Assembly: GCA_964429575.1 (NCBI GenBank)
Contig: CAYSCX010000057.1
Span: 1-12,411 of the forward strand
DNA from: CAYSCX01 sp964429575
Lineage (GTDB): Bacteria > Desulfobacterota > Binatia > Binatales > Binataceae
Reading direction: 5' to 3'
DNA length: 12,411 bases
Part shown: in pieces, positions 1-7,415 of the stretch
Layout: every line of letters begins with the position of its first letter
Position numbering within the stretch: position 1 is the stretch's first letter
Notes under the pieces: model-generated
Told to the model about the DNA's origin: nothing
The model's input: only the letters and a program-made list of their open reading frames with translations
The model's database searches: none
Program-made: the position numbers and the translations under genes

Positions 1-25
1 CTAGCGGTAGCGGATCACCTGCACG

Positions 26-61
26 AATCGCGGCGTTCTTCGGAACGCCGCGATTTTTTTT
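26..61 (+). terminator. Intrinsic terminator of an upstream gene outside the window
   Basis: A perfect 13-bp stem (26-38 pairing with 43-55) is closed by a C(TTCG)G tetraloop, an exceptionally stable loop type. It runs directly into a T tract at 54-61. The orientation means it ends transcription of a + strand gene that lies left of position 1 and isolates the DUF1329 gene that follows. Confidence 0.9.
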
Positions 62-121
62 CGGCGCCAGCAATCATTCGGTTCGATCTTCCATCCGCAA
101 AGTGGTTGCGAAGTATTCCAG

Positions 122-150
122 TTGACTTTCAACGTTAGCAAGCCTAATCA
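122..150 (+). promoter_or_regulatory. Possible sigma-70-type promoter of the first DUF1329 gene
   Basis: TTGACT at 122-127 is a good -35 match. It is followed after 17 bases by TAATCA (145-150), which is a poor -10 match on its own. The argument for it is comparative: the second DUF1329 gene has TTGAAA followed at nearly the same distance by the same GCCTAAT string (142-148 here, 1749-1755 there). It lies about 90 bases before the start codon and downstream of the 26-61 terminator. Confidence 0.35.
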
Positions 151-237
151 CTCGAAGAAGCATGGGTGCGGGCGGCACGAGCGGGGACTCTTAATGCTCT
201 GACCAGCGGACGGGGAACACACGCGACGGGGTAAAAT

Positions 238-1542
238 ATGCGAGAGACGGATGTCTTGAGGACAGGGGCAGCGCTATTCGCGCTGATTTTCGCGCTGGTT
301 TTTTCGACCGCTCCGGCGCGCGCGCAGGTCAAGCCCGGCGACGTCATCACGCCGGAGAACGCGGCAAAGGTTAAGGACCTTGTCTCACCGGGCGTGTACT
401 ACAAGGTCGTGCACGGGATGACGATGAAAATCATCCCCACCGGGCGCGTCGACTGGCCACCGCCGTACAAGGAGGCGACCGAGAAGTATTCGGGGCAGGT
501 GCGGTTGAGTGAGGATCATCGCAGCCTCGTCGGTTACGTCGCGGGCCAGCCGTTTCCGCTCATAGATCCCAACGATCCGCTGGTCGCGACCAAGATCATG
601 TGGAACAACGTGTTCCGCCCGATCACGACCGACGACTACGACCTTCGCTTCTACGACTGCGACAGCGTTTACGCCGGATACAATAAGCCCTTCCACCAGA
701 TCATTTATGGGCAGGTGGGGCACTACGCGGGCTACAGCCTGGTGGGGCGCACCGAGGTCGAGCCGATGCCGACCGACCCGGATTTCAAGAACAGCGGCCG
801 ACTCTGGATGTTCGGCCTTTATCCAATTCTTGCACCAGCTACATGGCGGGGCATCGGGTTTATCCGCTACCGCTACGCCGATCCTAACCGCGGGGACGAT
901 ACCTGGACATACCTGCCCGAGTCGCGGCGAATTCGGCGTCTCAATGAGTCGATCATGAGCTCGGCGACGGGACCGCAGACTTGGGATCCGGACCACTACT
1001 CCGGATTCAATGCGAAGACCGAGCAGTACAATTACCGTTTCGTGGGTGAGAAGCAGATGCTCGCTTCAACGCGCGCGGAGCATTCGCCCGTGTTCCGTTG
1101 CCCGTCCGACGGCGGCGGAAGCACGTGCCCGGAAGTCTGGGAGCTGCGCCACATTTATATCGTCGAGGCGCTGCCACGACGCGAAGTCATCGGCGGAGCG
1201 CTCGATTCGAAGACGCTGATCTACATGGACTCCGAGCTGTGGTTCGAGCCGTACATCGACACCTATGACCAGCGCGGCGAGTTGTGGCGCAATCACATCT
1301 ATTGGCTCGCTAATCGCGACCGGCCAGTGCCTGACGCGAAGGTTGCGATCTACCCCTTCAAGCGTTCGTTCGTGGTGGGCGCGGTCTCGACGGATGTCCA
1401 GTCGTCGATGTCAACCATGTGCTATCTGCCGGGGCTCGAGGTGCCCGAGCGCGAATGCTGGTACATCAACATGGGCGCGGTGGACAAGACGTTCTTCTCC
1501 ACTGACTCGATGGTGCGGGCGGCACAGACCGGCAGCAGATAG
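238..1542 (+). CDS. DUF1329 family periplasmic protein, copy 1
   Basis: A 434-residue secreted protein. Residues 1-29 look like a Sec signal peptide: an Arg-containing start, a hydrophobic core at about 10-23, and cleavage predicted after the A-R-A at 27-29. The mature part matches the DUF1329 (PF07044) type, recognised from its overall length and its Tyr/Trp/Arg-rich beta-type sequence with blocks such as PLPESRRIRRLN-like residues near 226-236 and YIVEALPRRE at 307-316. Five Cys (141, 288, 297, 395, 407) are all conserved in the neighbouring copy, so periplasmic disulfides are possible. DUF1329 proteins are usually described as related to the LolA/LolB lipoprotein-sorting fold and often sit beside DUF1302 and RND-type transporter genes; none is present here, so the function is open. 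The ATG at 238 is preceded by GGGG at 228-231. Terminators on both sides suggest a single-gene transcript. Confidence 0.88.
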   Translation: MRETDVLRTGAALFALIFALVFSTAPARAQVKPGDVITPENAAKVKDLVSPGVYYKVVHGMTMKIIPTGRVDWPPPYKEATEKYSGQVRLSEDHRSLVGYVAGQPFPLIDPNDPLVATKIMWNNVFRPITTDDYDLRFYDCDSVYAGYNKPFHQIIYGQVGHYAGYSLVGRTEVEPMPTDPDFKNSGRLWMFGLYPILAPATWRGIGFIRYRYADPNRGDDTWTYLPESRRIRRLNESIMSSATGPQTWDPDHYSGFNAKTEQYNYRFVGEKQMLASTRAEHSPVFRCPSDGGGSTCPEVWELRHIYIVEALPRREVIGGALDSKTLIYMDSELWFEPYIDTYDQRGELWRNHIYWLANRDRPVPDAKVAIYPFKRSFVVGAVSTDVQSSMSTMCYLPGLEVPERECWYINMGAVDKTFFSTDSMVRAAQTGSR

Positions 1543-1574
1543 GCGCCTCGAACAGAAGGGCAAGTGTCGTGAAC

Positions 1575-1611
1575 GCCGCGGGACCGACTGGTCCCGCGGC
1601 TCTCATTTTTT
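1575..1611 (+). terminator. Intrinsic terminator after DUF1329 copy 1
   Basis: A perfect 11-bp GC-rich stem (1575-1585 with 1590-1600) has a 4-base loop and is followed by TCTC and a run of six T. It begins 33 bases after the stop codon. It separates the two DUF1329 copies into independent transcripts. Confidence 0.88.
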
Positions 1612-1848
1612 CAAGCCGATTCCCGAGCGCACGCGTTCACAGCCAATTCTCTTCGCCCGGAGCGCCGTAATTTCGGCTTCGTCGATGATTTCCGCATCGA
1701 GCGGGAACTATTCGAGGAGTAGAAGTGTTGAAAATGTATAGGCAGTCCGCCTAATATGCCGTGACGATGGCGGGAGTCCGAAGCCGTTGTATTTTGGCGG
1801 ATTCGGGCAGCTAATTGGGGATCAAAGAACTTCAACCGGGGAGCAAGT
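1612..1848. other. Intergenic region between the DUF1329 copies
   Basis: The gap between the two genes is 306 bases in total. After the terminator at 1575-1611 it holds a promoter-like element (1728-1757) and a leader of about 85 bases that ends in a clear ribosome binding site, GGGGAG at 1838-1843, five bases before the ATG at 1849. I see no small gene or RNA motif in the rest. The 5' part up to about 1720 holds no recognisable element. Confidence 0.6.
1728..1757 (+). promoter_or_regulatory. Sigma-70-type promoter of the second DUF1329 gene
   Basis: TTGAAA (1728-1733), an 18-base spacer and TAATAT (1752-1757) form a plausible housekeeping promoter, with the surrounding bases locally AT-rich in an otherwise GC-rich window. 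It lies just downstream of the copy 1 terminator and about 90 bases before the start codon. The GCCTAAT string (1749-1755) is repeated in front of copy 1. Confidence 0.55.
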
Positions 1849-3156
1849 ATGGGTACGAGACACTTCGGGTTTAGACGGACCGCTATCACCGCGTTGACGA
1901 TCGCCATGCTGTTGATGGTCGCGAGCGCGCCGGGGAACGCCCAAGTCAAGCCGGGTGACCTTATCACCGCAGAGACCAGCCACAAGGTGCAGGACCTCGT
2001 GTCGCCCGGGGTCTTCTACAAGGTCCAACGCGGCATGCAGATGAAGATCGTACCGACTGGACGCATCGATTGGCCGCCGCCGTACAAGGAGGCGACCGAA
2101 AAATACTCTGGGCAGGTCCGGCTTAGCGAAGATCACCGCACCGTGATCGGGTACGTTGCGGGCCAGCCGTTCCCGCTCATCGATCCGAATGACCCGCACG
2201 TCGCGGTCAAAATCATTTGGAATAACGTCTTCCGCCCGATCACCAGCGACGATTACGACCTGCGCTTCTTCGACTGCGACAGCATCTACACAGGGCTCAA
2301 CGTGCCGTTCCGAGAGATCGTCTATGGGCAAGTGGGGCACTACGCTGGCTATGATCTCGTGGGACGCACTGAGGTCGAGCCCATGCCCACCGACCCGGAC
2401 TTCAAGCAGACCGGCCGACTCTGGTTGTTCGCGCTGTATCCAATACTTGCACCTGCTACCGAGCGAGGCGCGGGCTTCATTCGTTTCCGGTACGCCGATC
2501 CAAAGCGCGGCGACGACACCTGGACATGGCTTCCTGAGTCGCGTCGAATACGCCGCCTCAACGAGTCCATCATGAGCACGGCGACCGGCGCGCAGACTTG
2601 GGACCCGGACCACTACTCCGGCTTCAATCCGAAGACCGAGCAGTACAATTACCGTTTCGTCGGTGAGAAACAGATGCTCGCAGCGCCGCGGGTCGAGCAT
2701 TCGCCGGCGGTTCGTTGCGCGACTGACGGCGGCGGAAGCTCATGCCCCGAAAATTGGGAACTTCGCCATATGTACATTGTTGAGGCGCTGCCGCGACGCG
2801 AGGTGATCGGGGAGGCGCTCGATTCGAAGACTCTCATCTACATGGACTCCGAGCTGTGGTTCGAGCCGTACATCGACACCTACGACCGGCGCGGCGAGCT
2901 GTGGCGCAACCACATCTACTGGCTCGCTAATCGCGACCGGCCGGTGCCTGACGCGAAGGTTGCGATCTACCCCTTCAAGCGTTCCTTCGTGGTGGGCGCC
3001 GCATCGACTGACGTACAATCATCGATGGTTACTATGTGCTATCTGCCGGGTCTTGAGACGCCCGAGCGCGAGTGCTGGTACATCAACATGGGCGCGGTGG
3101 ATAAGCAGTTCTTCACTGTTGATGCGATGGTGAGAGGGGCGCAGACAGGCATGTAG
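1849..3156 (+). CDS. DUF1329 family periplasmic protein, copy 2
   Basis: A 435-residue paralogue of the preceding gene. Counting by eye, about 60 of roughly 403 aligned mature positions differ (about 85% identity) and no gap is needed until the last residues (TGSR against TGM). The signal peptide (residues 1-31, cleavage predicted after the G-N-A at 29-31) is unrelated in sequence to that of copy 1, while similarity starts abruptly at Q-V-K-P-G-D. All five Cys are kept (143, 290, 299, 397, 409). Differences cluster at residues 38-65 and in scattered surface-like positions, while long stretches such as 326-376 are almost invariant. The ATG has a good Shine-Dalgarno, GGGGAG, five bases upstream. 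Its own promoter-like element and terminator suggest independent expression. The function is as uncertain as for copy 1: LolA/LolB-like envelope transport is family-level inference only. Confidence 0.88.
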   Translation: MGTRHFGFRRTAITALTIAMLLMVASAPGNAQVKPGDLITAETSHKVQDLVSPGVFYKVQRGMQMKIVPTGRIDWPPPYKEATEKYSGQVRLSEDHRTVIGYVAGQPFPLIDPNDPHVAVKIIWNNVFRPITSDDYDLRFFDCDSIYTGLNVPFREIVYGQVGHYAGYDLVGRTEVEPMPTDPDFKQTGRLWLFALYPILAPATERGAGFIRFRYADPKRGDDTWTWLPESRRIRRLNESIMSTATGAQTWDPDHYSGFNPKTEQYNYRFVGEKQMLAAPRVEHSPAVRCATDGGGSSCPENWELRHMYIVEALPRREVIGEALDSKTLIYMDSELWFEPYIDTYDRRGELWRNHIYWLANRDRPVPDAKVAIYPFKRSFVVGAASTDVQSSMVTMCYLPGLETPERECWYINMGAVDKQFFTVDAMVRGAQTGM

Positions 3157-3183
3157 GCGATCCTTCAGTACGCTGGTTTGGAC

Positions 3184-3219
3184 GCGGGCGGCGGTGCAAT
3201 CCGCCGCCCGCTTTCTTTT
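3184..3219 (+). terminator. Intrinsic terminator after DUF1329 copy 2
   Basis: An 11-bp perfect GC stem (3184-3194 with 3201-3211) with a 6-base loop is followed by TTTCTTTT. Its T tract overlaps the stop codon (3218-3220) of the convergent chromate-transporter gene. Read on the - strand the hairpin has no following T run, so it probably works in the + direction only. Confidence 0.87.
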
Positions 3220-3739
3220 ACAGGCTCGCCAACAAATAAATCGCGCCGCCGGTCAGTACAAGCACACCGGCGTTGACGTGGCGCCACATCAAGATCGCAA
3301 ACACTCCGGTCGCGATTCCCGCCGCGACGAAATCAACAATCGAAAGCCGCGCGATCGCGAAGGTGCCCGATACCATCAACCCAATCGCAAGCGGCGCGAG
3401 TCCGCGCTGCACCGCAAGCCGCCACGGCGACTCGCCCACCCGGTTCCAGAGCCGGTTGACCGCGAGGGTAAGCACGCAGTCGGGCAGGAAGAACCCCACC
3501 CCCGCGACCACCGCTCCGGCGGCTCCCGCGAGCCGGTAGCCCATCGCAAGCACCATCAGCATGTTTGGCCCAGGCGCCACCTGCCCGAGGCTGTACAAGT
3601 CGCGGAAGCTGTCGTCGCTGAGCCAGCCGAAGTAGTGAACCGTCAGATTCTGCATCTCCGGCAGCACCGCAGTACCGCCCCCGACCGCGAGGAGCGAGAG
3701 GAGCGCGAACACCCAGAGCATGTGGAACAGTCTCGGCAC
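3218..3739 (-). CDS. Short-chain CHR (chromate) transporter, second half
   Basis: A 173-residue membrane protein, one CHR domain (PF02417). It shows the two family signatures: a Gly-rich G-G-G-T-A-V segment at 20-25 in the first hydrophobic span, and L-G-Q-V-A-P-G-P-N at 51-59, followed by several hydrophobic segments to the C-terminus. It begins with GTG at 3739. A GAGGGA Shine-Dalgarno overlaps the TGA of the upstream gene (3752-3754), so the two are almost certainly translationally coupled. An ATG at residue 7 is an alternative start but leaves the ribosome site too distant. In known short-chain CHR pairs both proteins are needed, with opposite topology, to export chromate or exchange sulfate-like oxyanions. 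The actual substrate here is not shown. Confidence 0.88.
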   Translation of the reverse strand: MPRLFHMLWVFALLSLLAVGGGTAVLPEMQNLTVHYFGWLSDDSFRDLYSLGQVAPGPNMLMVLAMGYRLAGAAGAVVAGVGFFLPDCVLTLAVNRLWNRVGESPWRLAVQRGLAPLAIGLMVSGTFAIARLSIVDFVAAGIATGVFAILMWRHVNAGVLVLTGGAIYLLASL

Positions 3740-3751
3740 TGGTCGATTCCC

Positions 3752-4405
3752 TCAGCGGCGGTAATGCGCGTGGCGCTTCCACCGATGGAATGGTTGCGGC
3801 AAGGAGAGTTCGCGGGTGCGGGACTGCCCGGGCCGGTAAAGCCAGATTCCCAGCGGCCCAATGATCAACAGTACGGGCACCAGCGAGACGTGGAGGATGC
3901 TGACCAGCAAAAACGTCGCAACGACAATCGCCACGTCCGGCATTCGCGTGAACTGGTGGCGGCCGACCTGCAGCGAAACCGCCGAGAGCAAACCTACCGC
4001 GGACGCGGCGATGCCGAGCAGAAACGCCGTCACCAGCGGATTGTGGCGCTGCGACTCCCACAGCACCGCGAGCGTCATCACGACCGCGCTGCCGGGGAGC
4101 ATGAGCGCCAGCGCCGCGACTGTCGCGCCGGCGACGCCGCGAAGATTGTCGCCGACGATGACCGCGATGTTGAGCGCATTGACGCCCGGCAGCGTCTCGC
4201 CGATTTCCAGCGCGGCGAGGAACTGCTCGTCGTCGAGCCAGCCGCGCGCGCTTACCAGGTACTCGCGCAGGTATGCGACCACCCCGCCGCCGAAGCTTAC
4301 GGCGCCCGCCATCAGGAAGACCTGAAAGATCGCGCCGAGGCTTACGCGCGGCGGGCCCGTGCCGCCCTCACTCGTTGTGGCGGACGGCTGCGTGCCCGAG
4401 TCCAT
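3752..4405 (-). CDS. Short-chain CHR (chromate) transporter, first half
   Basis: A 217-residue membrane protein with one CHR domain (PF02417), partner of the next gene. After a polar, probably cytoplasmic N-terminus (1-20) the first span carries S-F-G-G-G at 37-41. The second signature, G-E-T-L-P-G-V-N-A-L-N at 69-79, has the conserved Pro-Gly but Glu-Thr where many members have Ser-Gln. Further hydrophobic segments cover about 90-115, 126-147 and 157-190, and a basic tail of roughly 25 residues ends the protein. The ATG at 4405 lies 38 bases inside the end of the upstream CYTH-like gene and has no clear Shine-Dalgarno, so translation is probably by coupling. Twelve bases separate it from the second half. 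Single-domain pairs of this type are established as heteromeric transporters. Confidence 0.87.
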   Translation of the reverse strand: MDSGTQPSATTSEGGTGPPRVSLGAIFQVFLMAGAVSFGGGVVAYLREYLVSARGWLDDEQFLAALEIGETLPGVNALNIAVIVGDNLRGVAGATVAALALMLPGSAVVMTLAVLWESQRHNPLVTAFLLGIAASAVGLLSAVSLQVGRHQFTRMPDVAIVVATFLLVSILHVSLVPVLLIIGPLGIWLYRPGQSRTRELSLPQPFHRWKRHAHYRR

Positions 4406-5258
4406 AAACTAATGCGGTCTTGGTGGTTCCGCGCTGAATCCAGTCGGACGCCGCCGATTGAAGTCCCGTGTAGAAAAGTTCGGAGCGCTCCAAGGGCTTC
4501 CGATGGACCTCCTCGAGCCGATCGAACTTGAGCTGGAATGAAAGCTCCGCGACCATCGGGTGCTCTGCGGTGCGCACCCGCCATACCGCGACGGTCGCCT
4601 TGGCGCTCAGCTTGCCGCCGAAATCAAGCTCGCAGATTTGGTGAAGGCGCTCTTCGATTACCGCGCCATGAACCTGCACGAGCGCCACTTTCGAGTTGGC
4701 GCCGATGTGTTGCAGTACCGGGAAAACCTGCTCGGCCGTGTGGAATTGCCGCAACAGACTTTCGTGCGGCGTGTCCAACTCGCAGTTGTGCGAATAGATC
4801 CGGCGCATCCCGATAGCGTCATCGTGCGGCGGCAGGATCTCCTCCTTGAACCTGATTACGTGGTTGCACGGCAGCAGGGGCCGCACGTCGGTCTTTGCCG
4901 CAACCGCCCGGTCCGGGTGGCGGAACTTCAGCACTACCTCATAACTCGACTGCGGGATGCCGTGCCTGTATTCGCCGCGCCGGCGCAGGATGAAACCGTT
5001 CTCGTAAAGCTTGCAATCCGGCGTGTCGAAGAATTCGACGTCGCGAATTCGCGGTTCGGGAATATCTTCAAATTTTCCGATCTCGATTCCGACGTTCCCC
5101 GCGGCGTGGTGTGCGAGCTTCCAAAATTTGTGAAGCGCGTGATGGTCTCGGAAGCGCTCCTGGTTGAGCAGCAATTTGTACTCGCGCGCCTGGATCGGGT
5201 CGAGGCGCGCATCGGCATTTTGCGACGCTTTGGTTCGCTGATTGGTTTGTGCGCTCAT
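4368..5258 (-). CDS. CYTH/VTC-like triphosphate-tunnel protein (tentative)
   Basis: Predicted 296-residue soluble protein. Several blocks resemble the CYTH/VTC triphosphate-tunnel fold: R-E-Y-K-L-L-L at 25-31, F-F-D-T-P at 76-80, G-F-I-L-R-R-R at 88-94, E-V-V-L-K-F-R at 107-113, R-F-K-E-E at 136-140 and A-E-L-S-F-Q-L-K-F at 238-246. These are the alternating charged strands that bind triphosphate and metal in adenylate cyclase CyaB, thiamine triphosphatase and polyphosphate polymerases. The first Glu of the usual E-x-E-x-K is Ala24 here, so activity is uncertain. The start is uncertain: ATG at 5258 is chosen because the 33 extra codons from TTG 5357 look non-conserved; ATG 5294 (12 codons longer, with AGGTG about 11 bases before it) is equally possible. 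The 3' end overlaps the chromate-transporter start by 38 bases, indicating one transcript. No direct link to chromate is apparent. Confidence 0.6.
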   Translation of the reverse strand: MSAQTNQRTKASQNADARLDPIQAREYKLLLNQERFRDHHALHKFWKLAHHAAGNVGIEIGKFEDIPEPRIRDVEFFDTPDCKLYENGFILRRRGEYRHGIPQSSYEVVLKFRHPDRAVAAKTDVRPLLPCNHVIRFKEEILPPHDDAIGMRRIYSHNCELDTPHESLLRQFHTAEQVFPVLQHIGANSKVALVQVHGAVIEERLHQICELDFGGKLSAKATVAVWRVRTAEHPMVAELSFQLKFDRLEEVHRKPLERSELFYTGLQSAASDWIQRGTTKTALVYGLGHAAVRHNE

Positions 5259-5575
5259 GTGCGGCCGCCGCTGCCTTCGCTGCTCCTCCTCCATGAGTAG
5301 CACCGCACCTGCGGCGCACCAGGGAAGCGACGTAGCAATCGCGTCCCGACGCGTCAATGATAACCGCGCCGCACGCCGAGCGCAGCAGGCAAAGCAGCGG
5401 CCGCGGTGAAAATGATTTGCCTGCGCGTCGTGCCACCCGTCTTGGAAACAGTTTGGGAGAAATGGTAGCCTCGCTGCGCATCCGTGAAATCCTCGACGCT
5501 CCAGCGTCGGGAATTGCGGACGGCCTTCGTGAGTAGAGGGCGCTTGCGCTGGGGCGGGGAGAGAAGCAATTCGCG
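5259..5575. other. Divergent intergenic region, CYTH-like gene / sulfotransferase cluster
   Basis: About 317 bases (280 if the longer CYTH-like start is used) must hold the promoters of both divergent units. For the + unit the best I can offer is TTGGAA (5442-5447) with TAGCCT (5466-5471), 18 bases apart, which is weak. For the - unit there is a TTGACG -35-like string (complement of 5352-5357) with no good -10. No -24/-12 sigma-54 element was seen. An inverted repeat at 5492-5511 is listed separately. No convincing small gene lies here. Confidence 0.4.
5492..5511. repeat. Inverted repeat before the sulfotransferase cluster
   Basis: CGACGCT (5494-5500) and AGCGTCG (5503-5509) are perfect inverted copies separated by two bases, extended by one T-G wobble and one C-G pair. 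No T run follows, so it is not a terminator. It sits about 65 bases before the first sulfotransferase start and could be a dyad operator or a leader hairpin; chance is not excluded in GC-rich DNA. Confidence 0.35.
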
Positions 5576-6487
5576 ATGACTGCGTCGGCGTCCCCGCTAC
5601 TTCCCAACTTCATCGCAGTCGGCCCCGGACGGACCGGCACCACCTGGCTCGACGAAGTGCTGCGGCCGCATGTGTGTCTTCCTTACGGCGTGAAGGAAAC
5701 GCACTTTTTCAACCGCCACTACGATCGCGGAATCGACTGGTACGCCGCGCACTTTCGAAAATGCGGCGGCGCCAAACCAATCGGGGAAATCTGCGGGTAT
5801 TTCTCGTCCGCAGAGGCAACCGCGCGGATCAAGCGCCACCTGCCGGAATGCAAAATCATCGTTACCGCGCGCGACCCGGTCGAACGCGTGTATTCTCATT
5901 ATAAGATGATGCGCCGGTACGCCTTCACCGACCGCGGACTCATCGAAACCCTGGAGCGCGACCGCACGCTCGCCGCGGGTAGCTATTACGGCGAGCACTT
6001 GCCCCGGTGGTTCGACGCATTCGGACGCGATCGCGTGCTCGTCGCGTTCTATGACGACTTGCGCGATGATCCGCAGCGCTACCTCGATGGCATTAGCAGG
6101 TTCATCGGTATCGGACGTATCGATCTCGACGGCACGCCGATCCCTCGCGAGGCGGTGCACACGTTCGAACGCGCACCACGCAGCGCCAAGCTCGCACGCC
6201 AGGGCCGCAAGCTTCGCAACTGGCTGCGCGACCGCCGTGCCGAACGGACGCTCGGCGCGCTCGAACGCGCCGGTGTCTGGGCGGTCTGCTTCGGCGGCGG
6301 CGAACCCTACGGACCGCTTGCGGTCGATGTTGAGGAACAGCTTCGTGAGCGGTTCCGCGTGGACGTCGAGCGGCTGGAAAGGTTGGTTGGGCGCGATCTG
6401 ACTTCCTGGAAAGTCGCGCGATGGGAGCGCGCGAGCGCCACCACGATATCGCGTGACGACTTGCGCGCGGCGGCGCCTCGTCGATGA
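5576..6487 (+). CDS. PAPS-dependent sulfotransferase, paralogue 1 of 5
   Basis: A 303-residue soluble protein predicted to transfer sulfate from PAPS to an acceptor, probably a sugar. The 5'-phosphosulfate loop is G-P-G-R-T-G-T-T-W-L at 16-25. The 3'-phosphate motif is R-D-P-V-E-R-V-Y-S-H-Y from R99, with S107. Between them K-E-T-H-F-F (40-45), followed by G-I-D-W-Y, matches the K-E-x-H-F-F of heparan sulfate N- and 3-O-sulfotransferases, where the Glu is the catalytic base, so Glu41 is the likely base. The C-terminal block Y-G-P-L...F...V-E-R-L-E-R-L-V-G-R-D also parallels the end of that family. It is the most divergent of the five in the block after E198 (A-R-Q-G-R rather than A-Q-N-A-R). 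GGGGAGAG lies about 12 bases before the ATG. Its stop overlaps the next start as ATGA. It is the first gene of the cluster. Acceptor unknown. Confidence 0.9.
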   Translation: MTASASPLLPNFIAVGPGRTGTTWLDEVLRPHVCLPYGVKETHFFNRHYDRGIDWYAAHFRKCGGAKPIGEICGYFSSAEATARIKRHLPECKIIVTARDPVERVYSHYKMMRRYAFTDRGLIETLERDRTLAAGSYYGEHLPRWFDAFGRDRVLVAFYDDLRDDPQRYLDGISRFIGIGRIDLDGTPIPREAVHTFERAPRSAKLARQGRKLRNWLRDRRAERTLGALERAGVWAVCFGGGEPYGPLAVDVEEQLRERFRVDVERLERLVGRDLTSWKVARWERASATTISRDDLRAAAPRR

Positions 6488-7362
6488 GCGATTCGGCGCG
6501 ACTTCCGGATTTCCTCGGCATCGGGCCCGGTCGCACCGGCACAACTTGGCTTCACGACATTCTCGAAGGCCACACCGGACTCCCGGCGCGCGTGAAGGAG
6601 ACAGAGTTCTTCACCACCTACTACGCAAATGGCATCGATTGGTACCTCAGTCACTTTCGCCACTGCACGGATATGGAGCACATCGGCGAGGTTTGTCCGT
6701 ACTTCGGATACGCACCGGCACGCCAGCGCATCTACGCGCACATTCCCAAGTGCCGCTTCCTGGTCACGTTTCGCGACCCGGTCGAGCGCACTTACTCGCA
6801 TTACAAGTTGATGAGGCGCTATGCGTGGGCGCGCGGCACGTTCGAAGAGGCGCTCGCGCGCAACCCGCAGATCGTCGAAACGACGCGCTATGGTACCCAT
6901 CTCGCAAATTGGTTCGAGCGATTTGGCCGCGAGAGTTTTCTGATTCAACTGTACGAGGATCTCCAGGCGGATCCTCAGCGCTATCTGGACGACATTGCGA
7001 AGTTTATCGGCATTGCGCGCGTCGAGCTGAGAAAATCGCAGAGCCTGCTTTCAAATGTGAACACGGTCGAGCGTGCGCCCAAGAGCCGCAAGCTCGCGCA
7101 GAACGCGCGTCACCTGCTGACCAGTCTCAAGTCGCGACGCGCCTATCGCACTCTCAATCTCCTCGAGCGGTCGGGCGCGTGGGAGTTTTGTTTTGGTCGC
7201 GGTGAGGAGTTCACGCCGCTGTCGCCGGACGTCGAGATGCGCGTGCGCGCGCGATTCCGCGATGAGATCGATCATCTCGAGAAACTGATCGGCCGCGACC
7301 TGTCCGCATGGAAAGCGCCCCGAGGAGTTGAACGCAAGCCGCGGCTCGCGAGCTCCGCCTAG
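6484..7362 (+). CDS. PAPS-dependent sulfotransferase, paralogue 2 of 5
   Basis: A 292-residue member of the same family. The PAPS loop G-P-G-R-T-G-T-T-W-L is at 14-23, K-E-T-E-F-F at 38-43 with Glu39 as likely catalytic base, and the 3'-phosphate motif has R97 and S105. The block E-R-A-P-K-S-R-K-L-A-Q-N-A-R (196-209) is nearly identical in paralogues 3 and 4. A Cys-Phe-Gly-x-Gly-Glu-Glu-Phe motif and I-G-R-D-L-S-A-W end the fold, then a short basic tail follows. The start ATG shares four bases (ATGA) with the stop of paralogue 1, the clearest evidence for co-translation in the cluster. The segment after the 3'-phosphate motif (about 112-135) differs strongly from the other copies, as expected if acceptor specificity differs. 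It has no signal peptide or membrane span, so it acts in the cytoplasm. Confidence 0.9.
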   Translation: MSDSARLPDFLGIGPGRTGTTWLHDILEGHTGLPARVKETEFFTTYYANGIDWYLSHFRHCTDMEHIGEVCPYFGYAPARQRIYAHIPKCRFLVTFRDPVERTYSHYKLMRRYAWARGTFEEALARNPQIVETTRYGTHLANWFERFGRESFLIQLYEDLQADPQRYLDDIAKFIGIARVELRKSQSLLSNVNTVERAPKSRKLAQNARHLLTSLKSRRAYRTLNLLERSGAWEFCFGRGEEFTPLSPDVEMRVRARFRDEIDHLEKLIGRDLSAWKAPRGVERKPRLASSA

Positions 7363-7415
7363 CGCCGGTCGTCACCTGCTCGACTGGTATCGACTTCCGC
7401 CGCTAACCTTCGCCC

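Noticed and set aside
385..996. Long open frames on the - strand inside the DUF1329 genes (also 1822-2700)
   Set aside because: They lie antisense to a well-supported gene, read as Arg/Val/His-rich low-similarity sequence, and arise from the strong third-position GC bias.
3194..4531. A 445-codon + strand frame across the chromate transporter genes
   Set aside because: Its translation is Arg/Gln/His/Glu-rich with no domain, while the - strand frames encode clear CHR membrane proteins with family motifs and a coupled start.
5597..6544. Long - strand frames opposite the sulfotransferases (also 8503-9585 and 9380-10228)
   Set aside because: They are antisense shadows of genes with intact catalytic motifs. 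Similar shadows recur because the paralogues share codon patterns.
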